Source: Streptomyces sp. Je 1-332 (GTDB taxonomy: Bacteria > Actinomycetota > Actinomycetes > Streptomycetales > Streptomycetaceae). From it: a DNA stretch of 64,000 bases. The first letter of the stretch is position 1, and every line of letters starts with the position of its first letter. The position numbers and the translations under genes are program-made. The DNA is taken from positions 5,828,001 through 5,892,000 of the forward strand of contig NZ_CP160402.1 in NCBI RefSeq assembly GCF_040730185.1. Direction: 5' to 3'. The notes beneath the pieces were generated by a model, which saw only the letters and a list, made by a program, of their open reading frames with translations, was not told where the DNA came from and did no database searches. Below, one piece after another: positions 35,389 to 44,371 of this stretch.

Positions 35389-35747
35389 CGCTCGCGGGCT
35401 TCGAGGACGCCGTCCATCCTGCCCTCGACGAAGTGGATGAGGCCCATCAGACGGTCGGTGATCTCCCGCCCCAGCGGGGTGAGTTGATAGTCCACGCGCG
35501 GAGGGTTGGTGGGCTGTGCGTCACGCTGGACCAGGCCGTCGCGCTCCAGCGCGTGCAGCGTCTGGGACAGCATCTTCTCGCTCACGCCGTCGACCCGGCG
35601 GCGCAGCTCGTTGAAACGGAACGTGCCGTCGTGCAGCGCGCCCAGAGTGAGCGCACCCCAGCGTCCGGTGACGTGCTCCAGGGTGCCGCGCGAGGGGCAC
35701 TGCCGAGAGAACACGTCGTATGGCATGTCCTGAGCGGTCGAGTCCAT
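35358..35747 (-). CDS. HxlR-family transcriptional regulator
   Basis: This 129-residue HxlR winged-helix regulator (begins [20 protein letters not shown]) shows the family core [48 protein letters not shown] as a domain. A single Cys17 is at the position that senses thiols or aldehydes in some relatives. It overlaps mutM tail to tail by 31 bases. No divergent target gene is adjacent, so it may regulate itself or distant genes. Confidence 0.9.
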   Translation of the reverse strand: MDSTAQDMPYDVFSRQCPSRGTLEHVTGRWGALTLGALHDGTFRFNELRRRVDGVSEKMLSQTLHALERDGLVQRDAQPTNPPRVDYQLTPLGREITDRLMGLIHFVEGRMDGVLEARERYDSGAAGGR

Positions 35748-35824
35748 ACGGACAGCATACTCGCGCGCAGCGCTGACCCACAGGTGGCGCTAACTAGAAG
35801 TTAGTGCTTGCCCTGGTCTGCCGC

Positions 35825-36766
35825 CTAGAAGCCGAAGTCCTGCGTCCACCAGGGGCCGCCCGGCGCGAAGTGCGCGCCGACGCCCAGCGTCTTGTAGTCG
35901 CAGTTGAGGATGTTGGCCCGATGGCCGGCGCTGTTCATCCAGGCGTCCATCACGGACTGGGCGTTGGCCTGGCCCCGGGCGATGTTCTCGCCGCCCAAAT
36001 CCGATATCCCGGCCTTGTCGGCACGGTCCCACGGGGTCGCGCCATCCGGGTCGGTGTGGTCGAAGAAGTCGCGCTCGGCCATGTCCGCGCTGAAGTTCCC
36101 AGCGAGCGAGGCCAGTGCGGCGTCGCCGCTCACGGGGGAGCAGCCCACCTTGGCCCGCTCCTGGTTGACCAGGGTGAGCACGTCCGCCTCGGCCGCGCTC
36201 TCGGCGGACGGCGACTTCGCTCCGGTGGCCGGCGGGGCCTTCGGCTTCTCGGAGGGGGTGCGCGAGGGGCTCGGGGGCGTCGTCTTCTTCTTCTCCTCGG
36301 TCCTGGACGGAGCGGGAGCCTTGGACGACGGCTTCTTCGACGGCTCGGCCGAGGGCTTCTCGGTGGACTGCGAGGGGGAAGGCGTCGGGGCGTCCGGGCG
36401 TTCGGAGCCGCGGCTCGGCGGGGTCGACTCGCGCTCGGCGGTGCCGGTGTCGCCGCCCTGAGGTGCGACCTCGCTCGGGGTGGTGGCGGCGCGGACCTTG
36501 TTCGAGTCGCCGCCTCCGCCGAGGGAGTAGTTGTCGGCCCCCGGGACCAGGCCGGACGCGACGGCCACGGCACCCATGGCCACGGCCGCGGAGACACCGA
36601 GCAGGCCGGTGCGCACCGGGGTGGCGCGGCGGCCCCGGTGGCGGTGGGACACGGTGGCGGGGCGGGGCTCCGGGACGCCGGCGTACTCGCCCGCGTATGT
36701 GTCGGGGGCCCCAGTGGCGCGGCCGGTGGCGGCTGCCCCTGCGCCGGAGCGTCGGTGGCGTCCCAT
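35825..36766 (-). CDS. secreted CAP-domain (SCP/PR1) protein
   Basis: This 313-residue protein has an Arg-rich cytoplasmic start, one hydrophobic segment (about residues 55-75: GLLGVSAAVAMGAVAVASGL), a ~110-residue Ser/Pro/Lys/Thr-rich linker and a C-terminal CAP domain (LTLVNQERAKVGCSPV, FFDHTDPDG, GGENIARGQ, MNSAGHRANIL). The segment can be a signal peptide or anchor. CAP proteins of bacteria are secreted and of uncertain function. ATG at 36766 is chosen because AGGAAGG lies seven bases upstream; ATG at 36796 is the alternative. The linker looks wall-spanning. Confidence 0.88.
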   Translation of the reverse strand: MGRHRRSGAGAAATGRATGAPDTYAGEYAGVPEPRPATVSHRHRGRRATPVRTGLLGVSAAVAMGAVAVASGLVPGADNYSLGGGGDSNKVRAATTPSEVAPQGGDTGTAERESTPPSRGSERPDAPTPSPSQSTEKPSAEPSKKPSSKAPAPSRTEEKKKTTPPSPSRTPSEKPKAPPATGAKSPSAESAAEADVLTLVNQERAKVGCSPVSGDAALASLAGNFSADMAERDFFDHTDPDGATPWDRADKAGISDLGGENIARGQANAQSVMDAWMNSAGHRANILNCDYKTLGVGAHFAPGGPWWTQDFGF

Positions 36767-36898
36767 CTCCTGGCCTTCCTCGTCCTCAGTGGTCAACGTG
36801 GCTCACCCATACGAGTGAGGCTCATCGAGTCGGGACTGTACGCGATGGCGCATGGGGACGAAGTGCTCCGAGAGCAATTGGCCGGTTAGCGTGCACCC

Positions 36899-37180
36899 AT
36901 GAACGAAGAAGTCAGAGTCACGGCCTGGGTGCGTGGCCAGGTGCAAGGCGTGGGTTTCCGCTGGTTCACGCGGGCCAAGGCTCTGGAGATCGGCGGCCTG
37001 AGTGGTTTTGCTCTCAATCTGGAGGACGGCCGCGTGCAGGTCGTCGCCGAGGGCCCCCGCGTGGGTGCCCAGGGGCTGCTCGACTGGCTGCGCGAGGGCG
37101 ACACACCCGGCCGCGTCGACGGTGTCACTGAGATCTGGGACACTCCGCGCGGCATCTACGACACCTTCGCGATTCGCTGA
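36899..37180 (+). CDS. acyP: acylphosphatase
   Basis: This 93-residue acylphosphatase hydrolyses carboxyl-phosphate bonds. The active-site loop is [13 protein letters not shown], with the catalytic arginine in the GFR context and the asparagine in GFALNLEDG. It lies in the conserved mutM-acyP-smc neighbourhood also seen in Mycobacterium. Confidence 0.96.
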   Translation: MNEEVRVTAWVRGQVQGVGFRWFTRAKALEIGGLSGFALNLEDGRVQVVAEGPRVGAQGLLDWLREGDTPGRVDGVTEIWDTPRGIYDTFAIR

Positions 37181-37562
37181 CGGAGAGCGGCCGGGCGAAC
37201 CGCTCCGGTGAGGTTCGGGCAACCGCCCGGGGCAGGAAAGGCCTGGTGGTTGCCAAGAAGGGCCCGCCGTGGCAGGCTCCCGGGTGAAGGATGATCGACA
37301 CGCCCCCAGGGCCCCGCAGCAGAGGCAGCGCCGCCGTTTCCACGGCCGCAGGCCCCCGGGTCGCCCGCCAATACGGGGCGTGATCGTGTTGACCGTCAAA
37401 CTTTTTGGTGAGACTCTGGAAGCCCCGCGCACCTTAGCTGTTTGGCATGTGAGAACGGCCCTGCAAGACCAGCAAGAACAACGAGTGCCAAGCACCGCGG
37501 GTGCGATTCCCTCACGACCCACACCGCTTCGGTCGGTCACTCATTGTGGAGGACCATCCATC
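37181..37562 (+). other. intergenic gap, possible leader of the 37.6-kb gene
   Basis: No gene is supported in these 382 bases. The segment 37381-37450 is less GC-rich and contains TTGACC at 37390-37395, a plausible -35 element, but no convincing -10 box at standard spacing. A GGAGGA ribosome site sits at the right end. The long gap for a 67-codon gene suggests a long leader or a small RNA. Confidence 0.4.
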
Positions 37563-37766
37563 ATGGCAAAGGCGCTTCTCGGTTACGTCGGCGGTTCCGA
37601 CCCGCGACTTCTCGCCGAGATGCGACGGCTCCAGCAACGCGTCCAAGACCTGGAATCTGAGCTCGTGAAGATCCAGGCCGAGAACGACGCGCTCGCGGCT
37701 GCCGCTTCTCACGAATCGCTCCTGGAGAGCATCGACGTACCCCAGGCGGAGCCTGCGCTCACCTGA
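37563..37766 (+). CDS. small conserved coiled-coil protein
   Basis: This 67-residue protein (begins MAKALLGYVGGSDPRLLAEM) has a central coiled coil (MRRLQQRVQDLESELVKIQ) and a polar C-terminus. GGAGGA lies nine bases upstream. I recognise it as a conserved Streptomyces hypothetical located before smc; function is unknown. The charged heptads suggest dimerisation. A tetraloop terminator lies 136 bases downstream. Confidence 0.85.
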   Translation: MAKALLGYVGGSDPRLLAEMRRLQQRVQDLESELVKIQAENDALAAAASHESLLESIDVPQAEPALT

Positions 37767-37902
37767 CCACCACCTTCAGTAAGGCGCTCACCTCACACGA
37801 CCCTCGCGTAACGCTCGATCGCGGCACGCGTCTGCTGGTCTGTGAGTTGCCTGTTAACGCACGTGGTCAGGCTGCCCATGTCAGCCGCTTGTCCAGATCT
37901 GC

Positions 37903-37930
37903 AAGGGACGCTTCGGCGTCCCTTCTTTCT
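37903..37930 (+). terminator. intrinsic terminator with TTCG loop
   Basis: AAGGGACGC pairs with GCGTCCCTT around TTCG, followed by CTTTCT. It lies 95 bases before smc and ends the upstream transcript, so smc needs its own promoter within about 90 bases. Confidence 0.9.
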
Positions 37931-38018
37931 TGTCGTCTCGTGAACCGTCTTCTTTACCGTCTGATGTGCCCTGCATCTTCCTGGGTGAAACGATGAGTGA
38001 CAGGTAGAGTCCGGCGGC

Positions 38019-41000
38019 GTGCACCTCAAGGCCCTGACACTGCGCGGTTTCAAATCCTTCGCGTCGGCGACGACGCTGAAGTTCGAGCCGGGCATCACCT
38101 GCGTCGTCGGACCGAACGGCTCCGGCAAGTCCAACGTCGTGGACGCGCTGTCCTGGGTCATGGGCGAGCAGGGCGCCAAGTCGCTGCGCGGCGGCAAGAT
38201 GGAGGACGTCATCTTCGCCGGCACCACCGGGCGCCCGCCGCTCGGCCGCGCAGAGGTGTCCCTCACCATCGACAACTCCGACGGCGCCCTGCCCATCGAG
38301 TACGCCGAGGTCACCATCACGCGGATCATGTTCCGCAACGGCGGCAGCGAGTACCAGATCAACGGGGACACCTGTCGGCTGCTCGACATCCAGGAACTGC
38401 TCTCCGACTCCGGCATCGGGCGCGAGATGCACGTCATCGTCGGCCAGGGTCAGCTCGACGGTGTCCTGCACGCCGACCCCATGGGCCGCCGCGCCTTCAT
38501 CGAGGAGGCCGCGGGCGTCCTCAAGCACCGCAAGCGCAAAGAGAAGGCGCTGCGCAAGCTCGACGCGATGCAGGCCAACCTCGCCCGCGTACAGGACCTG
38601 ACCGACGAGCTGCGGCGCCAGCTCAAGCCGCTCGGCCGGCAGGCGGCCGTGGCGCGTAGGGCCGCCGTCATCCAGGCCGACCTGCGCGACGCCCGCCTGC
38701 GGCTCCTCGCCGACGACCTCGTACGGATGCGGGACGCGCTACGGACCGAGGTGGCCGACGAGGCGGAGCTGAAGCGCCGCAAGGACACCGCCGAGGCCGA
38801 GCTGAAGAAGGCGCTCCAGCGGGAGGGCGAGCTCGAGGACGAGGTGCGCCGCCTCACGCCGCGGCTCCAGCGGGCCCAGCAGACGTGGTACGAGCTGTCG
38901 CAGCTGGCCGAGCGGGTGCGCGGCACGGTGTCGCTCGCCGACGCCCGCGTGAAGAGCGCGACCGCCGCTCCCCCGGAGGAGCGGCGCGGCCGTGACCCCG
39001 AGGACATGGAGCGCGAGGCCGCGCGGATCCGCGAGCAGGAGGCGGAGCTCGAAGCCGCCCTCGAAGCGGCCGAGCATGCCCTGGAGGACACCGTCGGCCA
39101 CCGCGCCGACCTGGAGCGGGAGCTGGCCGTCGAGGAGCGCCGCCTCAAGGACGTCGCGCGGGCCATCGCCGACCGGCGAGAAGGCCTCGCCCGGCTGCAC
39201 GGTCAGGTCAACGCGGCGCGCTCGCGGGCGGGCTCCGCGCAGGCCGAGATCGACCGGCTCGCCGTGGCGCGTGACGAGGCGGGGGAGCGTGCGGTCGCCG
39301 CCCAGGAGGAGTACGAGCAGCTGAAGGCGGAGGTCGACGGGCTCGACGCCGGTGACGCGGAGCTCGGCGAGCGGCACGACGAGGCGAAGCGTTCCCTCGC
39401 GGAGGCCGAGGGTGCGCTGGCCGCGGCCCGCGAGGCCGCCACCGCCGCCGAACGCAAGCGGGCCGCGGTCGCCGCACGGCACGAGGCGCTCGCGCTCGGC
39501 CTGCGCCGCAAGGACGGGACGGGGGCGCTTCTCGCCGCCAAGGACCGCCTCACGGGGCTGCTCGGTCCTGCGGCCGAGCTGCTGTCGATCACTCCGGGGT
39601 ACGAGGTCGCGGTCGCGGCGGCGTTCGGCGCCGCGGCGGACGCGATCGCCGTGACCACACCGGCGTCGGCGGCGGAGGCCATCCGGCTGCTACGCAAGCA
39701 GGACGCCGGGCGGGCCGCGCTGCTGCTGGCGGGGGCCCCGGAAGCCGACCCCGACCCGGCACGGCGGCAGGGCTCCGAAGGGCCACCCCTGGTGGCCGAA
39801 CTGGTGCGCGGGCCAGCGGAGTTGATGCCCGCGGTGCGGCGGCTGCTGCGGGGGATGGTGGCCGTCGGCACCCTTGAGGACGCCGAGGACTTCGTCTACG
39901 CGCACCCGGAGCTCACGGCCGTCACCACCGAAGGCGACCTGCTCGGGGCGCACTTCGCGCAGGGCGGCTCCGCCGGGGCGCCGAGCCTTCTCGAAGTACA
40001 GGCGTCCGTCGACGAGGCGGCGGCCGAGCTGGAGCAACTCGCCGAACAGTGCGACGAGTTGGCGCACGCCCAGCAGTGGGCGGGGGAGCGGCGCAAGGAG
40101 GTGGCCGCGCTCGTCGAGGAGTTGGGAGAGCGCAGGCGAGCCGCCGACCGGGAGAAGTCCGCCGTGGCCCAGCAGCTGGGCGCCCTCGCCGGGCAGGCGC
40201 GCGGCGCCGCGGGCGAGGCGGAGCGCAGTGCGGCCGCCGCCGGTAAGGCGCAGGAGGCGCTGGACAAGGCCGCCGAGGACGTGGAGGAGTTGGCCGAGCG
40301 TCTCGCCGTGGCGGAGGAGGCCCCGGTCGAGGAGGAGCCCGACACCTCCGTACGTGACCGGCTGGCCGCCGACGGGGCCAATGCGCGGCAGACCGAGATG
40401 GAGGCCAGGCTCCAGGTGCGTACGCACGAGGAGCGGGTTAAGGGGCTCGCGGGACGCGCCGACTCGCTCGACCGGGCCGCGCGCGCCGAACGCGAGGCAC
40501 GCGCGCGTGCCGAGCAGCGCAAGGCCCGGATGCGGCACGAGGCCGAGGTCGCCGATGCCGTCGCCCGTGGAGCGCGGCAACTGCTCGCGCACGTCGAGGT
40601 CTCCCTCGTACGGGCGCAGGAGGAGCGGGCCGCCGCCGAGCGCGCCAAGGAGGTACGGGAGCGGGAGCTGACCGCCGAGCGCGGCCAGGGGCGGGACCTC
40701 AAGGCGGAGCTCGACAAATTGACTGATTCAGTTCACCGAGGCGAGGTACTAGGTGCCGAGAAGCGGCTGCGGATCGAGCAGCTGGAGTCCAAGGCACTGG
40801 AGGAACTCGGTGTGGAACCGGCAGGGCTCGTGTCCGACTACGGCCCCGACCAGCTCGTGCCGCCCTCCCCCGCGGCCGAGGGCGAGGAGCTCCCCGAGGA
40901 CCCGGAGCACCCGCGTAACCGGCCCGTTCCGTATGTCCGCGGTGAGCAGGAGAAGCGGCTGAGGTCAGCCGAACGGGCGTATCAGCAGCTCGGAAAAGTG

Positions 41001-41582
41001 AATCCGCTGGCCCTTGAGGAGTTCGCCGCGCTGGAGGAGCGTCACAAGTTCCTGAGCGAGCAGCTGGAGGACCTGAAGAAGACGCGGGCCGACCTCCTGC
41101 AAGTGGTGAAGGAGGTCGACGAGCGGGTCGAGCAGGTCTTCACCGAGGCCTACCGCGACACCGCCCGTGAGTTCGAGGGCGTCTTCTCGCGGCTCTTCCC
41201 GGGCGGTGAGGGGCGGCTCGTCCTGACCGACCCCGACAACATGCTCGCCACCGGGGTCGACGTCGAGGCCCGCCCGCCCGGCAAGAAGGTCAAGCGGCTC
41301 TCGCTGCTCTCCGGCGGTGAGCGCTCGCTGACCGCTGTCGCGCTGCTCGTTTCGATCTTCAAGGCACGGCCGAGCCCGTTCTACGTGATGGACGAGGTCG
41401 AGGCCGCGCTCGACGACACCAACCTGCAGCGGCTCATCCGCATCATGGAGGAGTTGCAGGAGGCCTCGCAGCTCATCGTGATCACGCACCAGAAGCGCAC
41501 GATGGAGGTCGCCGACGCGCTGTACGGCGTGTCCATGCAGGGTGACGGCGTCTCGAAGGTGATCAGCCAGCGGCTCCGGTAG
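38019..41582 (+). CDS. smc: chromosome segregation protein SMC
   Basis: This 1187-residue condensin core has Walker A GPNGSGKSNVVDAL (residues ~31-44), two long coiled-coil arms, a hinge at about 520-660, the ABC signature LSGGERSLTAVALL (about residue 1098) and Walker B FYVMDEVEAALDD (about 1120). It dimerises and compacts and segregates the chromosome with ScpAB, important in Streptomyces sporulation. GTG at 38019 gives the conserved MHLKALTLRGFKSFAS. In most bacteria ftsY follows; here three genes intervene. Confidence 0.98.
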   Translation: MHLKALTLRGFKSFASATTLKFEPGITCVVGPNGSGKSNVVDALSWVMGEQGAKSLRGGKMEDVIFAGTTGRPPLGRAEVSLTIDNSDGALPIEYAEVTITRIMFRNGGSEYQINGDTCRLLDIQELLSDSGIGREMHVIVGQGQLDGVLHADPMGRRAFIEEAAGVLKHRKRKEKALRKLDAMQANLARVQDLTDELRRQLKPLGRQAAVARRAAVIQADLRDARLRLLADDLVRMRDALRTEVADEAELKRRKDTAEAELKKALQREGELEDEVRRLTPRLQRAQQTWYELSQLAERVRGTVSLADARVKSATAAPPEERRGRDPEDMEREAARIREQEAELEAALEAAEHALEDTVGHRADLERELAVEERRLKDVARAIADRREGLARLHGQVNAARSRAGSAQAEIDRLAVARDEAGERAVAAQEEYEQLKAEVDGLDAGDAELGERHDEAKRSLAEAEGALAAAREAATAAERKRAAVAARHEALALGLRRKDGTGALLAAKDRLTGLLGPAAELLSITPGYEVAVAAAFGAAADAIAVTTPASAAEAIRLLRKQDAGRAALLLAGAPEADPDPARRQGSEGPPLVAELVRGPAELMPAVRRLLRGMVAVGTLEDAEDFVYAHPELTAVTTEGDLLGAHFAQGGSAGAPSLLEVQASVDEAAAELEQLAEQCDELAHAQQWAGERRKEVAALVEELGERRRAADREKSAVAQQLGALAGQARGAAGEAERSAAAAGKAQEALDKAAEDVEELAERLAVAEEAPVEEEPDTSVRDRLAADGANARQTEMEARLQVRTHEERVKGLAGRADSLDRAARAEREARARAEQRKARMRHEAEVADAVARGARQLLAHVEVSLVRAQEERAAAERAKEVRERELTAERGQGRDLKAELDKLTDSVHRGEVLGAEKRLRIEQLESKALEELGVEPAGLVSDYGPDQLVPPSPAAEGEELPEDPEHPRNRPVPYVRGEQEKRLRSAERAYQQLGKVNPLALEEFAALEERHKFLSEQLEDLKKTRADLLQVVKEVDERVEQVFTEAYRDTAREFEGVFSRLFPGGEGRLVLTDPDNMLATGVDVEARPPGKKVKRLSLLSGGERSLTAVALLVSIFKARPSPFYVMDEVEAALDDTNLQRLIRIMEELQEASQLIVITHQKRTMEVADALYGVSMQGDGVSKVISQRLR

Positions 41583-41620
41583 CTCCGCACAAGATCATTC
41601 CGTCACGCCATCTCCATAAC

Positions 41621-41767
41621 TTCAAGACTTGAACGAACCACGCCTCAAGGGTCCCTGAAATTCACAGGAACCCAGCTATTGACTTCGGAACTTGAAGGCA
41701 TAGTCTCTGCAACGTTGCTTTTACCTTCAGGTGGTGGGCGGCGTGAAGTTGTGCGCCACTTGAAGTG
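41621..41767 (+). promoter_or_regulatory. glcP promoter with repeated TTCAAG/CTTGAA palindromes
   Basis: TTGACT (41679-41684) and TAGTCT (41701-41706) with a 16-base spacer form a likely promoter. Around it lie a perfect palindrome TTCAAGACTTGAA (41621-41633), a degenerate copy TTCGGAACTTGAA (41684-41696) that overlaps the spacer, and CACTTGAAGTG (41757-41767). The shared CTTGAA half-site suggests a dimeric regulator binding upstream of, on and downstream of the promoter. Confidence 0.6.
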
Positions 41768-41813
41768 CTCACCCCCACCCCCGGCGATGTTGCCGGTGGC
41801 CCGAGGAGTCCAT

Positions 41814-43238
41814 GTGACCAGCACAACGAAGGCGCCGCAGCCCGAAGGCAGAGAGGCCCACCCCGACCATCTCGGCCATGTCATCTTCATTACGGCAGCC
41901 GCCGCGATGGGTGGCTTCCTCTTCGGCTATGACAGCTCGGTGATCAATGGCGCCACCGTCGCCATCCAGCACCGGTTCGACGTCGACGCGAACATGCTCG
42001 GCTGGATCATCGCCACGGCGCTGCTCGGCTGCGCCGTCGGTGCCGCGATCGCCGGGCGCATCGCCGACCGCATCGGCCGCATCCGCTGTATGCAGATCGC
42101 CGCCGTCCTCTTCGCGGCGAGCGCCGTCGGTTCCGCCCTGCCGTTCGCGGCGTGGGACCTGACGATGTGGCGCTTCATCGGCGGTATCGGCATCGGCATG
42201 GCCTCCGTCATCGGCCCCGCCTACATCGCCGAGGTCGCCCCGCCCGCGTACCGAGGCCGCCTCGCCTCGTTCCAGCAGGCCGCGATCGTCATCGGCATCG
42301 CCGTCTCCCAGCTGGTCAACTGGGGCATCCTGAACATGGCGGACGGTGACCAGCGCGGCAAGCTGATGGGCCTGGAGGCCTGGCAGCTGATGCTCGGCGT
42401 CATGGTCATCCCCGCCGTCCTCTACGGCCTGCTCTCCTTCGCCATCCCCGAGTCGCCCCGCTTCCTGATCTCCGTGGGCCGCAACGAGGAAGCGAAGAAG
42501 GTGCTCAGCGAGGTCGAGGGCACCAAGATCGACCTGGAAGCGCGCGTCGGCCAGATCGAGGAGGGCATGCGCCGCGAGCACAAGTCCTCGTTCAAGGACC
42601 TGCTCGGCAAGGCCGGCTTCCTGCCGATCGTCTGGATCGGCATCGGGCTCTCGGTGTTCCAGCAGCTCGTCGGCATCAACGTGATCTTCTACTACTCGAA
42701 CCAGCTGTGGCAGTCGATCGGCAAGGACCCGAGCAGCTCGTTCCTGTACTCGTTCGAGACGTCGATCGTGAACATCGTCGGCACGGTCATCGCGATGGTC
42801 TTCGTCGACCGCATCGGGCGCAAGCCGCTGGCCATCATCGGCTCCGCCGGTATGGCGCTCGCGCTCTTCACCTGCGCGTGGGCGTTCTCCTACCGCACCG
42901 GCACCGGCGACAACGTCTCGCTGCCGGACGCGCAGGGCCTGACGGCGATCATCGCCGCCAACTTCTTCGTGCTCTTCTTCGCCCTCTCCTGGGGCGTGGT
43001 GGTCTGGGTGCTGCTCGGCGAGATCTTCCCGAACCGGCTGCGTGCAGCGGCCCTCGGTGTGGCCGCTTCGGCCCAGTGGCTCGCCAACTTCGCGATCACC
43101 AAGACCTTCCCGAGCATGTCCGAGTGGAGCCTGACCGGCTCGTACATCATCTACGGCGCCTTCGCCGTGGCCTCGATCCCCTTCGTCATGAAGTTCGTCA
43201 AGGAGACGAAGGGCAAGACCCTGGAGGAGATGGGCTAA
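41814..43238 (+). CDS. glcP: glucose permease (MFS sugar porter)
   Basis: This 474-residue major facilitator has twelve predicted membrane segments and classical sugar-porter signatures: GYDSSVINGA, GRIADRIGRIRCM, RFIGGIGIGMASVIGPAYIAEVAP, PESPRFL, QQLVGINVIFYYS and PETKGK-like VKETKGKTLEEMG at the end. It matches Streptomyces GlcP, the main glucose importer, which lacks a PTS and supplies glucose for kinase GlkA. GTG at 41814 is chosen because GAGGAG lies five bases upstream and the length equals the known protein. Preceded by an elaborate promoter region. Confidence 0.95.
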   Translation: MTSTTKAPQPEGREAHPDHLGHVIFITAAAAMGGFLFGYDSSVINGATVAIQHRFDVDANMLGWIIATALLGCAVGAAIAGRIADRIGRIRCMQIAAVLFAASAVGSALPFAAWDLTMWRFIGGIGIGMASVIGPAYIAEVAPPAYRGRLASFQQAAIVIGIAVSQLVNWGILNMADGDQRGKLMGLEAWQLMLGVMVIPAVLYGLLSFAIPESPRFLISVGRNEEAKKVLSEVEGTKIDLEARVGQIEEGMRREHKSSFKDLLGKAGFLPIVWIGIGLSVFQQLVGINVIFYYSNQLWQSIGKDPSSSFLYSFETSIVNIVGTVIAMVFVDRIGRKPLAIIGSAGMALALFTCAWAFSYRTGTGDNVSLPDAQGLTAIIAANFFVLFFALSWGVVVWVLLGEIFPNRLRAAALGVAASAQWLANFAITKTFPSMSEWSLTGSYIIYGAFAVASIPFVMKFVKETKGKTLEEMG

Positions 43239-43264
43239 TCCCCGCTGCCCCTCCTTCGAGGAAG

Positions 43265-43303
43265 CTGCCCCGGTTCAAGGACCTATTCCTTGAGCCGGGG
43301 CAG
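43265..43303. terminator. 16-bp terminator overlapping the LLM gene stop codon
   Basis: CTGCCCCGGTTCAAGG (43265-43280) pairs with CCTTGAGCCGGGGCAG (43288-43303), with one T-G pair and an ACCTATT loop. It serves the convergent glcP and LLM genes. The last codons and stop (43283-43285) of the LLM gene lie within the hairpin. Confidence 0.85.
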
Positions 43304-44263
43304 TACGTTTTCACAGAAGTGGTGCAGGCTGCGCCATCCCTCGTCCACCGGCATCCCGCCCGAAAGCGGATGCAGTACGAGATTGGCGGCGCCGCCCTGT
43401 ACGTACGCCACGCACTCGTCGGGCGTGAGGACGCGGTAGACCCCCTCGGCGCGCAGCTCATCGACCGTGGTGGCGCCGGACTTCACCGCGGAGCGGATGT
43501 CCTTGGACTGCCAGGAGGCGTAGGTGCGGGCCTCGTGCAGGAAGTGCTCGCCGTGTTCGGCCCAGGTGCGGTCCGGGTCGTCGGCGATGTGCAGGAGCGG
43601 GGTCTCGGCGGCGGGCATCATCGTCCAGCCCTCGGTGCCGTACTCCGCGAGGCGTGCGTTGTAGTACGCCTCAAGATCCGGCAGATGGGCGCTCGGGAAG
43701 AACGGCAGGCCGAGCCGGGCCGCGCGGCGGGCCGCCGCCTCGGAGGAGCCGCCGACCAGGAGCATCGGGTGCGGCTGTGTGAACGGGCGCGGGGTGACGC
43801 GTGCGGTGCGGCCGCGGAACTCGAAGGGCTCGCCGGTCCACGCCTGCAACAGGGTCTCCAGGAGCTCGTCCTGGAGCTTGCCGCGCCGCTTCCAGTCGAC
43901 GCCGAAGGCCGCGTACTCCTCGGGCCGGTAGCCGATCCCCGCCACCGTGACCAGGCGGCCACCGCTGAGCAGGTCCAGTACGGCGATGTCCTCGGCGAGC
44001 CGCAGCGGATCGTGCAGCGGGCCGATGATCGCGGAGACCGTGACCGCGATGCGCCGGGTCGCGCCGAAGACCGCGCCGGCGAAGGTGAAGGGCGAGGGCA
44101 GCCAGTTGTTGCCGACACCGTGGTGTTCCTCGGTCTGCACGGTGGAGATGCCCCGGTCGTCGGCGTACGTGGCCATCTCCAGGGCGGCCTTGTAGCGCTC
44201 GCTCAGCGAGGCGGGTGTCGCGTCCGGGTCGACGAGGTTGAAGCGTACGACTGTGACGGGCAT
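43283..44263 (-). CDS. LLM-class flavin-dependent oxidoreductase
   Basis: This 326-residue luciferase-like monooxygenase (TIM barrel; begins MPVTVVRFNLVDPDATP) has the family segments TVQTEEHHGVGNNWLPSP, IAVTVSAIIGPLHDPLRLAEDIAVLDLLSGGR as a span, and PMLLVGGSSEAAARRAARLGL. It probably uses FMN or F420. The substrate is unknown. GAAGGGGG lies upstream of the ATG. It lies between glcP and an NCS1 permease, and has no obvious partner reductase nearby. Confidence 0.9.
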   Translation of the reverse strand: MPVTVVRFNLVDPDATPASLSERYKAALEMATYADDRGISTVQTEEHHGVGNNWLPSPFTFAGAVFGATRRIAVTVSAIIGPLHDPLRLAEDIAVLDLLSGGRLVTVAGIGYRPEEYAAFGVDWKRRGKLQDELLETLLQAWTGEPFEFRGRTARVTPRPFTQPHPMLLVGGSSEAAARRAARLGLPFFPSAHLPDLEAYYNARLAEYGTEGWTMMPAAETPLLHIADDPDRTWAEHGEHFLHEARTYASWQSKDIRSAVKSGATTVDELRAEGVYRVLTPDECVAYVQGGAANLVLHPLSGGMPVDEGWRSLHHFCENVLPRLKE

Positions 44264-44371
44264 GGAGAACGTCCCCCTTCACCGTGGGTGCGGGCGAAGA
44301 GGGACGTTAGATGACGTGGTGTCAGATGACCAGTGCCCGGGGGTAGTTGATCCGGGCCGGGAGGGGGCGGA

